Shown here in pieces: positions 11,492 to 23,400 of a stretch of 64,000 nt of DNA. Position 1 is the stretch's first letter; each line of letters starts with the position of its first letter. The notes under the pieces were generated by a model that made no database searches, was not told where the DNA came from, and saw nothing but the letters and a program-made list of their open reading frames with translations. The stretch is from Actinernus sp. WN-2022. Lineage: Eukaryota; Cnidaria; Anthozoa; Actiniaria; Actinernidae. The stretch lies in NCBI GenBank assembly GCA_030867875.1, contig JAOWCC010001634.1, forward strand, positions 37,901,867-37,965,866, given 5' to 3'. Both the position numbers and the translations under genes were made by a program.

Positions 11492-14400
11492 CTGGGGTCA
11501 TATATTAACGATCAATATACATTTATGTACTAATGTATAATAATACTAATAATCTAAGAATAATCTAAAAAGAAAAATAATAATCTAAAAAAAAAAACAC
11601 TTTGTCATCATTAGTGACTCTATATATAGTCAGTCGAGAAGAGTAATAGCTTTCAATTTATTTTTAAAACTCACTAGGTTATTCCATGTCTTAGTTCCGT
11701 CACAGGTAACCCAACAGACTAATAAGCGGGAAATATAGGTCGAGTCTGGGCAGCCTGTGGTAATACCGAAGAAAAATGCAACTCCCAAGCCCAAAAGGTG
11801 GTCGCATCGTTTATGAGGTATCAAATGCAGTGATTTGACTGCAAGAAAAAACAGGCTTTTGATAAAATTAATGGTCACTTAAGAGAGGTAATCGCCTATG
11901 AGAGGTGGTCGCACAGAGAGGTTCAACTGTAATTCACGGGCGCATCCATACATTCCATTCCAAGGTATTCACCAATTGTGATCAGAATTCAGTTCTCAGA
12001 ATTCAAGAACCACTCACGCCAGAACTCTGGTCCGGCAAGAAATCAGTACTGGAAATATAGAGGCTCAACGTGAAAACATGGATGTAGAATCGGTTCCAAT
12101 AGCTTCATAGTTTTTACGTTCTGTTTTATCCAGAAAGAAGATGTAGTTTGGAAGTACTCATCTATTTTGATGCTGTACTCAGTGGTGAGCTTGAAATGTT
12201 GCCATCATAATTATAAACACATATTTGCTAACTAATTCATATCAATTTATAATGGTAATAGAACTGAGTGGAGTGCAATTTGGTCTGAAATCATACGAGT
12301 GATTACAAAATTGCACGACCGCGAAGCGGGAGTGCAATTTGTAATCAAGAGTATGATTTCAGACCAAAATTGCACTCCACTCAGTTCTTTTACCACTTAA
12401 TTATATTCATTTTGAAATTTTAACAAACGAAAAACGTTCGTAAATTTGTTTTTTCACAACAACAAACTAGAAAGGTCAAGCGGGTAGCGCTTTGAAGAAG
12501 GCAATTAAAATCTAAGAGCGTGCGCGAGCGATCACGAATCCCTACGCTGTGAAATGGCTTCTCAAATTCTGCTTTTTGATTGGTTCAGCAAAAGGATGCA
12601 ATAACAGACACAAAATGTTGCAATTTAGGCTGAAATCACTGTTGCTTTTAACCAATCAAATTGCAGGAAACACCAATGATTTCAAAATGAATATAATTAA
12701 CGATGTAATTGGTTTTGATTGGATAACCAACTCAAACAATCTAGAATGGAATCTCTGACTGTGGTAATTAAGTAGCCGTTAGTGCAAGGGCTAGTATACG
12801 TACAAAGACAACCCTAAGACCGACTGCAAAGAAGACTTGTACAGTGAAATATTCATCTGAGTATTCATGCATGCATACATGTACCTTGATAAGTCAGAAC
12901 TTCCTCTTGTTGTTCTCTCAACAATGTTTGTCAGTCCTATGCCATAAGCTGGACATTTTTCATCATCCTTGAAGGACAGTTTTTCAGGAACCAGCCCTGA
13001 GTCATAAAGGCAAGGCCCTGTCAAAGGAAGCAGTACTCTAATCACTACTGTAAAATTCGTTAATAATATATAATAGCTACATCCTGGGGGGTTTACTTAC
13101 ATGAACAATGGGTATGTATGTGAGGCCAAGAGGCTCAAACCCTGACCCTGTTTGACCCAAAATCCGAGCGCCAAAACCCTGATTGCGCCCTTTCTTTGGG
13201 GGAAAAACCCTGATGCATGCCTAAAATATCCTGAACCCCGACCCTGACTGTACCCAAATTAAACTCAAATCCTGACCCTGATCTGTCCAAATCAGGTCAA
13301 AACCCTGACCCTACCTGCCCAAACTGAGCTCAAAACCCTGACCCAGTGACCCCCACGGAACATACATAACATGTCACAAATAGGAGTACTCCCACGGGAG
13401 CTATATGTACATAGATCTGTACATGTAGCTATAGTGCTAATCAATCCAAATGCAGCATATGAGTCACATGGATACCCCTGTAAATCTCTGGCACATATTT
13501 ATCGATATTTAGCATAACATGTATGTATTAAGCTACCAATAGTAGTAATATGGCCGGGCTATGAAATGACCATTTTACTTGAAGAGGCCCTGTAAATATT
13601 GCATATGTAGTAATTTGTTTATTTGCACTTACACCTGCACTTATTCACTGTATGGGAATTAAGATGGATTTACTATGGGTGGCAGGAGTGCATGGTGCGG
13701 ATATATGTGGATGCGTATTTGCCCACTTTGAGTGGATACTGCATTTGCAACGCATCTGCGATCCCTGGTTAATCTGTTTTCTTTTCTTTTCCTCCAGTGA
13801 TTTATGCACCCTTTTATGCACCTGCAAGTCATCCAAGTACTTTGAGACATTCACTATTTAACAGCATTGTCTTTTAGGCACTATTGATGGACCTTGGGTT
13901 ATGTTATCTTTAGTTAATGCCTCTATATATGCATGCATACACGGTCGGTCTAGGGAGTGTTGTTCCTTGTGTGCATGGATGCATCCGTTGTCCCTCTACG
14001 TACATTGTATACTGTTGAGAAAATTAGTGGGTGGACGGGGGATGTATGTGTGTATGTGGGGGTGGCATTTGTCGGGATTGATTGTATATGATTACATATA
14101 TAATTATTTAGTTATTTTAGTAAGCTTATTAGTGTCGTTGATGATTTAGACTTTAAACTAAAGTAGCTAAGTTCAGACATCCCTCCTCTGCAAGCACTGC
14201 TTGCTTTAATTGCTTGGAAGGTAGTTTGGTGGTAGACTGTGGCAGGGTTACCTCCTGTTTGCACCAGAGATTGCTGCTCTCCTGGCTTGGCTATGAGCTG
14301 ACTATAAAGGCACCTAGCTATAGCTACCCTCTAATTTACTTAGGACGTGACAAATTTATCTAAACCTTCAATTTATCTAAACCTTCGTCTCTTTTAAGAA

Positions 14401-17400
14401 AACGGCAAAAACACGAGTAACTGGCTTTTAAAGCTTAAAGGCACACAAGATCTAGCATGTTTTCACAAAAGGAGCCTTGGAACCTAACACCCCCTTTTGT
14501 GAAAACATGCTAGATATATATATATATATATATATACAGAGAAGTGCAAAACTTTGAACCCCCACACCTCAACTATATAACTATATCGGGTGGCATTTGT
14601 CGGGATTGATTGTATATGATTACATATATAATTATTTAGTTATTTTAGTAAGCTTATTAGTGTCGTTGATGATTTAGACTTTAAACTAAAGTAGCTAAGT
14701 TCAGACATCCCTCCTCTGCAAGCACTGCTTGCTTTAATTGCTTGGAAGGTAGTTTGGTGGTAGACTGTGGCAGGGTTACCTCCTGTTTGCACCAGAGATT
14801 GCTGCTCTCCTGGCTTGGCTATGAGCTGACTATAAAGGCACCTAGCTATAGCTACCCTCTAATTTACTTAGGACGTGACAAATTTATCTAAACCTTCAAC
14901 ATGTACCATTACATTTGTAATTGAGCAATTATATATTCTAGTTTGTATCAGTTACAGAATACTAACTATACTTGTGTTAGAATATAGTATAAGGGGGGGG
15001 GGGGGGTCTCACAACCAATCACTGACCTCCCTTAGCTATCCAATGCAACACATTAATTCTATTGTAAACATTACTCTTATCTTAATAATGATGCATGTAC
15101 AGACTGTCTCACCATTATGGGACCTGTTTATGGGCACTCAAGCTCTACACAATTTTGTCCATGATTCATGTAAACTATAGATACAGTATAGCAGAGAATT
15201 CTAATATTTTGTTTTACATCAACATTTTATAACACAATTAAATATTATAAGACATACATTTAGTTTCATTGCACAAGATACAATATTTACAAACTGTATG
15301 GGGTTTACAACGGCAAGCCCGTACAGTTTCTCTGTTCATAAATTGTAACTATTACTTCAAGATTGAAGGACATTTTAGGGTGCAAGAACCCTGGATACTG
15401 GAACCTTGGATACATGTACTTACAGAAATGATTGTTTGGGCCTGCATAGTGATGTCCTTTGTATGCCGACATCAGTCCTGGGTTAATTCCGATCTGTTCA
15501 ATGCAATTACAATGTTAATTGGCTCAATTATAGGCTAGATATTGTACATGAGCTTAATTGTCAGAGTTGCTCCAACATTGCATGGAGCAGTTTAGCTAAA
15601 TTGTATTTTAGAATTAAAGTCAGTTAACTATTTAGTTGATGTCCTCAGGGACAGCTCCAGGATTCTTTGAGAAGGGGTTCAATCATGGCAACTTCTTTGT
15701 TTTTCTATATAAAAGGGAGGGAGATAAAGGGGGGGTTTAACAGAGAAAGGGGGGTTAATCAATTTAGAAAAGATCCCCATTTTAGTCCCTGGATCCACCC
15801 CAGATGTCACCTACATGTACATCAGACGTGTAACTGCAGAACAAGGGAAATTAAGGTTTGGGGGAGGGGGATGAATGTAAACTACAGTTTGAAAATAAAA
15901 CCATTGATTCATGCATAGAAACGTCCCTGGTGAAAAACCTTGCAGGATCCTGTACAAGATCCTTAAGGATCCTAGCCAGGATCCTCCAAGGATCTTTGAG
16001 GATTCCTTACAGGATCCTAGCATTTCCTTGCAAGGATTTTCCAGGATCCTTAAGGAACGTGAAAGCATCCTTAAGGATCCTGGCAAGGATCCTGGGAAAG
16101 ATCAGGATCCTTGAGGATTGTTCCAGGATCTTTGAGGATTGTTCCAGGATCCTCGAGGATTGTTCCAGGATCCTTGGGGATTGTTCCAGGATCCTTAGGA
16201 TTGTTGCAGGATCCTTGAGGATTGTTGCAGGATCCTTGAGGATTGTTGCAGGATCCTTAAGGATTGTTCCAGGATCCTTGAGGATTGTTCCAGGATCCTT
16301 GAGGATTGTTCCAGGATCCTTGAGGATTGTTCCAGGATCCTTGAGGATTGTTCCAGGATCCTTGAGGATTGTTCCAGGTTCCTTCAGGATTGTTGCAGGA
16401 TCCTTGAGGATTGTTGCAGGATCCTTGAGGATTGTTGCAGGATCCTTGAGGATTGTTGCAGGATCCTTGGGGATTGCAGGATCCTTGAGGATTGTTCCAG
16501 GATCCTTGAGGATTGTTCCAGGATCCTTGGGGATTGCAGGATCCTTGAGGATTGTTCCAGGATCATTGAGGATTGTCCCAGGGTCCTTGACAATTGTTTT
16601 TACAGGATCCTTGGGGATTATTTCAGGATCCTCAAAGAATCTGGAACAACTCTCAAAAATATTTTACAATGTAGTTATCTACTTCGAGGATTGCTTCGTT
16701 GCTAGGGTGACAATTCACAATAAGGAGTATTTGTTTCATTGATAACACATACATGTATACACATAAACATGCCGGGCTGTCATTAGAAGCCAGCTACTGG
16801 GGATCATTGCCAGCAATGTATGATGATGATGATTGCCAGCTACCAAGTTGTAGCTTTAATTGCACAAAAAGACCAGCTACATGTATCTCAGTTGTCCATG
16901 CAGCAACTTAAAAACGTAATAGCAGCCATGCATAAAGGAAACCAGATAGTGAAAAACTCAATGAAACAGAAATGAATGTTTAGTAACAGTCAGTGAGAGC
17001 CTTTACTGTAACTATATAATATGAAATTGAATGTATTCTCAGCACTGAGATCTTAAATGATCTTTCAATAAATAAATGCAAATGCACTTTTGATGACATC
17101 AGAAGGTACATGTACATGTAGTATTAGAGTTGTGTTTACATCTCATGCAGTCTAATAAAACTTTAAAACAATTAACAATCAAAAAGGAAATAAAAGGTAT
17201 GCAGTTATTTATTTTAATTTATATGAAGGTAGGTACATGACTGTAATTTACAATATACTTCTTTCATATTTGATTATTGCATGCAGACAAAAATCTACAT
17301 TGTAACTGCCAGCAGCTAAACATAACTAATAATAATTAATTTATAGGTGCCAGGTAATAAACTGCCCTACAAAACTAAACTCTACACCACAACAACCCAA

Positions 17401-20400
17401 GTACATATTAATAATCTACAGGCATGTATGCTGACTGTACTACCGGTATAATTATTGCATTTATGCTGTTACAGGTACAGCTACATGTATTTAAAAAATG
17501 TTGTCTCCCAATATGACTAAAGCTTACAATGTACCTGACCAGACTGAAACGAAATTGGATAGTAGATTTACATTCTAAAATCATGTCATCTGTTCTTGCT
17601 AGCCACCTTTTCCTTCCTTTGAAGGGAATTACGGAGGTCTGTGTACAGGCTAATTCTTGCTTGCTCGATTTAAAATGTACATTTTTCACTTGTCATTATA
17701 TATGTACATGATTACATATTAGACAGCAATGTTGGCCTTCTACCAATTTTCTCACTTTTGGTCTGGTTGCGACAGGCTTAGGCACATTCAACTACAACCT
17801 TTTTTTTGAAATAGTTCTATATAAATAAGCATTTGTACACTTCGAATTTGGGGTTCCTAAAAATAAGGACAGGAATTGCTCAACAGATACCAAAATTGCC
17901 CTTTGTCACACCCTGAGGGAGGATGGGAACTTGTTGTTTACCTGGGAACTTGTTTTTGAAATGGTTAGGGTGAGTTTTATGGTTTGGTTTTGGGCTTGAA
18001 GCCTATAGTGAGTGATTCCTGTCTAAATTAGTCAAATTTCTGGCCTCGTGCAACATAATCTTTCCAGCTATAAGATTAGCTATAAAAGAAGCATTTAAAA
18101 TTCATTCATAATTGCCAGTGGCTCGATTCAAAGGAAGCTATCATGCATGATGAGCTTCATACATGTACATTACAGTAAATTACAGTGGCATCTATGAATA
18201 GCAGTTTCAGCGGTATTGACCTGAATGCCTCACTTCGATGTAATAAAGTTCTATTCAAACTGTATCTAAATTAGTTGTGCTAGTTTAAGAGGGTGGTGTC
18301 AGCAAAATTGATGGTTTCAATGTCGCTTCATTATATCAAAGTGAGGCATTCAGGTTAAATATGGCTGAAACTGCTATTCGTAGAGGCCACCATAATAACA
18401 ACTGTTACACAGGTTGTACTCCATTTTATTTTCAGTGGTTGTGGACATACATGTAAATGTTCAACCCTTTTGTTTGGTTCTTGATGACAGATGAGCATTG
18501 CATGTACTAGGAGAAAAAAGTTCTTTGATATGCCATATAACTTTTATTAATTATCAAAAATAAGATAATTTCTACCCAGCTGAAAGCTAATTGCCTGAAA
18601 TAAGAGTATTAGACATCCTGCATGCAGATGTTAGCCTACCCTGTGAGCAGAGGCAGGGGGTCATCTTTTCAAAATCATTTAAATGGAGGCATTTAAATGT
18701 GAATTTATACGTAGACAAGGTTTATATATAGGGTATTATAGTATAGATACGATAGTATGTGCGCTCTGATTGGCTGTTTATAGGCATGTTTATCAGAGTA
18801 TATAACATGGTTTGCCATGTTTTATTGTTTTCAACTGGTGCAGGTTTCCTTTCATCGTGCGCGTAAATCTATATTATAAAACAGATAAAGAAGCCTTAAA
18901 TCCATGTTTTATTTAAGAAATAGAAAACATTTCTATAGAGTTATAGAAACACGAGTGGGAGTTTGGGAGAACGAGAAATGGCAGTGAGAACACGAGCTCG
19001 AAGGGCGTGTCGGAGTGTTTCCACAGCTATTTCGAGTTCTTCCAAACTTCCACAAGTGTTTCTATAACTCTATAGAAACAAGGGGAAAATGTTTTCTATT
19101 TCCTTTATAAAATAAACGAATAAAAGCATGGAAATGCTGGCTTAATTTGATAACCAAAACGTAAATTCTCACAACTAGCTCAAGCGCGCGCTCAACTGTC
19201 TATGTTTCTATAGAGTTATAGAAACACGGCTTACAGCCAATCATAGTGCGCGTACTATCGAAACTATTTTATAAACTATCATAAAACACTCTGGACATTT
19301 GAGAAAACTTGAGAAATGTTGAAAGCACGTGCCTTCGGCTTGTGCTTTAACATTTCTCTCATGTTCTTAAATGCCCAGTCATGTTTTATGATAGTATAAA
19401 ACATGGCTAAGGCTTCTTTATTTGTCAAACAATCTAGCTTACCGGTAGTCTTGGAGGTAACCGGTCGTTTCGTTACCAGTCGCTTTCGTTACCAACCTCT
19501 TCGTTACCAACTCAAGTCGTTTCGTTACCAATTCCTAGTCGTTTCGTTACCAGTCCGAGTCACTTCGTTACCAGTGCCAAATACCAGACTCTCAATACTT
19601 AGAACTTAAGAGCTGTACATTTCTATAAGAGTAATGTCAACTTTGGAAGTAATTATTACACACAAGCGTACAAGCTAATTGCGTGAAACAGGAATAAACA
19701 ACAACATAAGCGAATTCTAAAGCGACTTGCCCCTGCGAAATGAAGCTGAGAATTCCTAGGAATTCCTAGGATTTTCCTAGGAATTTGTTCCTAGGAATTC
19801 TTAGGAATTCCTAGGAATTCCTAGGAATAGAGGTGTTAATTTTCACGGTAATTGGAACATGGAATTCCTAGGAATTCCTAGGAATTCCAAGCTTTGGTTG
19901 AGTTTGGAATAGCTGGGAATAAAATTCCTAGGAATTCCTAGGAATTCTTAGGAATTCTTAAGATCAATAACTACAGGCCAGCAAACCTTTGAATTCAAGG
20001 AATATCTGGGAATTTTTATGAATTTCTTGGAATATCTGGGAATTCCTAGGAATTTTGCTTGGAATACCTGGGAATTCCTAGGAATTTGTTGTATCCCACA
20101 CCGAAATTTTAATATGGGCCAAATATGGGATTAATATGGAACTTAATATGGGTAAAATGTGGGTATTATATGGTTATTATGTGGCCACATTAAACCCACC
20201 ATCTCTGAAATAATATGGGAATAATAGGCCAAAATATGGGCAAAATGCGGTTTTGGTCGATTTCCATATTTTGGCCATATAATATGGTTATATGGTCCAT
20301 ATGTGGACCAGATTACTCAGTATTATATGGGCCATATGTGGCCCACATATTAACTATATTTACTTCCATATCTGGCCCATATATGGCCCACATATTACCC

Positions 20401-23400
20401 ATATATACGTCCATATGTGGGCCATATATGGCCCACATATTACCCACATATTTCCCAGATTTACATCCATATGTGGCCCATATATGGCCCATATATTATC
20501 CACATTAAACCCATATTAAAATGTTGTTGTGGGATGTGAACCGGCCCCTGCATGCATATAGTCATGCAAATATATACTAGAAATGCTATAATTCATGCGG
20601 AGAAAGTATGGCAATATGCATATGCGCCACACGTTTAAAATTTACTAAAAAATTGCGCTGTAATGACGGAATATAATATATATATATATACTTTAATTTT
20701 AAACTAATACAGGCTATCAGTGTCAAGCACGGGAAAAGTGAAAACAAAATCACGGATTCACATACTCCGATAATCAGTCTAAACTTTCTGCTCCTTAATC
20801 ATACCAAAATCTGGATAAATACAGTTCTTTCAGAGCAGATAATTTTCGTTTCATCATATCGGCCAGGAACGTACGAACGCGAGCATGGACTCCGAAACGA
20901 TAACTGTTTTACACCGGAAAAGTAACCAAGAAAGGTCTACTCGAAGTCTAAACTTTCTGAGTAATGATAGCAAAATGTTGATTTCTTTTTCAGAGCAGAT
21001 ATAAACTCACGTTTCATCATTTGTGACCCTATTTGCAAAAACCCGGCATAAAAATTCAACGCAAACGCGTTGTTCACTGATAACGCATTGAGAATGCATT
21101 GCAACGCATTCTCGAAGCCTTGTATTTTATTTTCAACTAGTTCTGTTTCTTTGTCAACGCATTGTGTTTCGATCATTTTCAATGCATTCCCTTTCGTTGT
21201 CAACGCGTTGCAATTCATTTTCAACGGGTTGGTAACGGTGACGTTTTGTTTCACTTTAAACACTTGTTGAGATCGATGCATTGGTAATTTAAACATCGAT
21301 GCCACCGTCTTTAGCCTGTTAGCGGCTCTTCTGGTTGATTTCCCCCGCTCATTTAGAAAAGCCGCTATCTAATCCATCTTCTACTTGCATGCAAGGCCAA
21401 GGCTAAGTAAATATAACCCCAGGTCCTATAGCAATAAGATATGCTTTAATACTTTGCATTGGAGTGAACTCTTCGAGATATATCGCATTGGAATTCTTGG
21501 CTATAGTTTTTGAATCAGAAATGCTCCCAAAATATTCCTTGGCCGTTTCCTAGCCCTGCTAAACTCGAGTACTCGTTTGAATACAACCTCCGCTCTTTTG
21601 CTGTCTAGACCAGTCGCGCTGTTAACACTCCTGGAAATTAACGTTGTTTTCCGCCATAGACTTTAGATTTTTCTCTTCACAAGCTGAGACGTACCACTGG
21701 CCTCGTTTTGATGCCTTTATGAATTTCTCATAAGTTTTAAGACAAACTCAATAATATCTGCAGAACGGAGTGCAAGCACCGACGCACACGCAATGTTGTA
21801 AAGTTTAATTTTGCTTTAATAAAAATAAACAGTGGCATAATTAACTAAAAGTTGGCTAAGGTTGTTAATCACCGTGGTAAGCAAGTTGCAGCTGATATTT
21901 CGAGTGTCAACCTTTATTGGACGAAATGTTTGATCGACATAGGAATTTACGACACCTGTAGCTTCATTTGTGTTATCATCCCAGATAGGCCATCCAACTT
22001 CCTTCTTTGTCGGATGTCTGTACGTTTTGCCTGTTTTCAAGGAGTTTACCTGGCTGCAAGGCTAGCACATTTATTTATACATACAAAATACTGCCAAAGC
22101 CCTGCTACTTTCTTCTACCGTGTCGCTGAGACATAGCGCTTCATGGTAGTCCAAACAGCCGCTCTCCAGATGGTCCGCTATAACCCCTAACTCTACGGAC
22201 CTTCTACCATCTCTCCACGATAAATAATCAGAATCGTTACCTTGACGAGCGGCGCCATTTCATCATTTGTCGACTCGACGATTGGTTGACCTTCAGCTTT
22301 TCGGGTGCTTCTTGGTGCAACAGATTCATTGTTTTCTGGGGTTAGAGTTCTTTGTATTTCAGAATATTGTTTTTCTTTAGAAAACAAAAGTTCTCTTTGT
22401 TTTACGTCCCGTGGTGAACTGTAACACCAAGAAACCCCCAGCTTTCCATCAATTCATGGTTGTTTGGTTGTTTTATATTTTATGAATCGTCCTTTCTTCA
22501 TAGAACGTCGCTTCCGATCTTCTATAGCTATTTCGAACTGTCCCATCTTTTTATCAGTGTAACTACATTATGTAAGCATTCATCCAAGTACAATGACAAT
22601 TTATTTATTTACGAAACAAGTCCGAATGATTACAATCCTGAGTCGCGGGATTACAACCTGACCCGTCCGTGGGGTGATACTGCTGACGCGATATGCGCAG
22701 AACGGTGTGTACGTTGACATTAGTAGCTCATTGACATTATTATTTAAATCTACATTTTTTAGGCCGTTGCTAGGGAAACTTTACAGCCTCATGAAACTGT
22801 GAATCTTATAGCATTGTCAACAATTATCACGTTGACTCCTTGGGTTAAGTTTTCCAATTTGAGATGTCATCAAGTGACGTTGTATGTTACGTCACCGAAA
22901 TCACAAAATTCCTTAGGCCTACGGCAAACGTCGAACTAACCATGAACTTAATTCAGTCGAACCTATTAATTTTGAAATAGGCTCATGGATAGTACGACGA
23001 TTGCCGCAATTGAGATCGACCTATTCAATAGGTACGAGTCCAGCATGAGGTTCGAGTAGCCATGCAAGTCGGGTAATACGACTCTGGTGCGACTTTACGG
23101 CAAACGTCGTTCTTAACACACGCCGAACTAAATTCATAAATTATGTAAAATAATAAATAAATTATGCAAATAGTATGGATTGCGCCAAAACCGTGAAAAC
23201 AACATCTCCCCCATCTCCCAAACATTGATCCCCCCTGGTGAGCATGTGCTGTACAAAGGCGATTTCGAACGCGAAATGGCGGCCTATCGGAAGTGATTGC
23301 CGCATGACACTCCGGTCTCCGGAAATGTGTAGTTCGTGCTTTAACGTCACAAAATACATTTGCCTTAAATGCGAAATGCCCTTTCGTAATAAATACTCAG

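Larger units (their letters stand above)
6695..11929. mobile_element. TA-flanked Tc1/mariner-like element enlarged by nested insertions
   Basis: Ends CAGTTGAACC (6695) and GGTTCAACTG (11929) are inverted and flanked by TA (6693-6694, 11930-11931). Subterminal AAGCGACCACC-type motifs recur near both ends, and 7018-7088 is an inverted copy of 11703-11768. No transposase remains; the body holds at least five other elements. Lies wholly within TDG intron 4-5. Confidence 0.65.

Noticed and set aside
15858..16742. Long plus-strand ORF (294 codons) and opposite ORFs in the GGATCC array as protein genes
   Set aside because: Entirely explained by a 21-bp tandem repeat; heptapeptide repetition with no start context or homologue.
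19742..20090. CRISPR-like or regulatory repeat array
   Set aside because: No unique spacers of constant length; palindromic units vary and belong to transposon ends in an animal genome.
20215..20519. Tyr/Ile/Pro-rich ORFs in the ATATGGCC array
   Set aside because: Low-complexity product of the palindromic array; same at 25801-26099.
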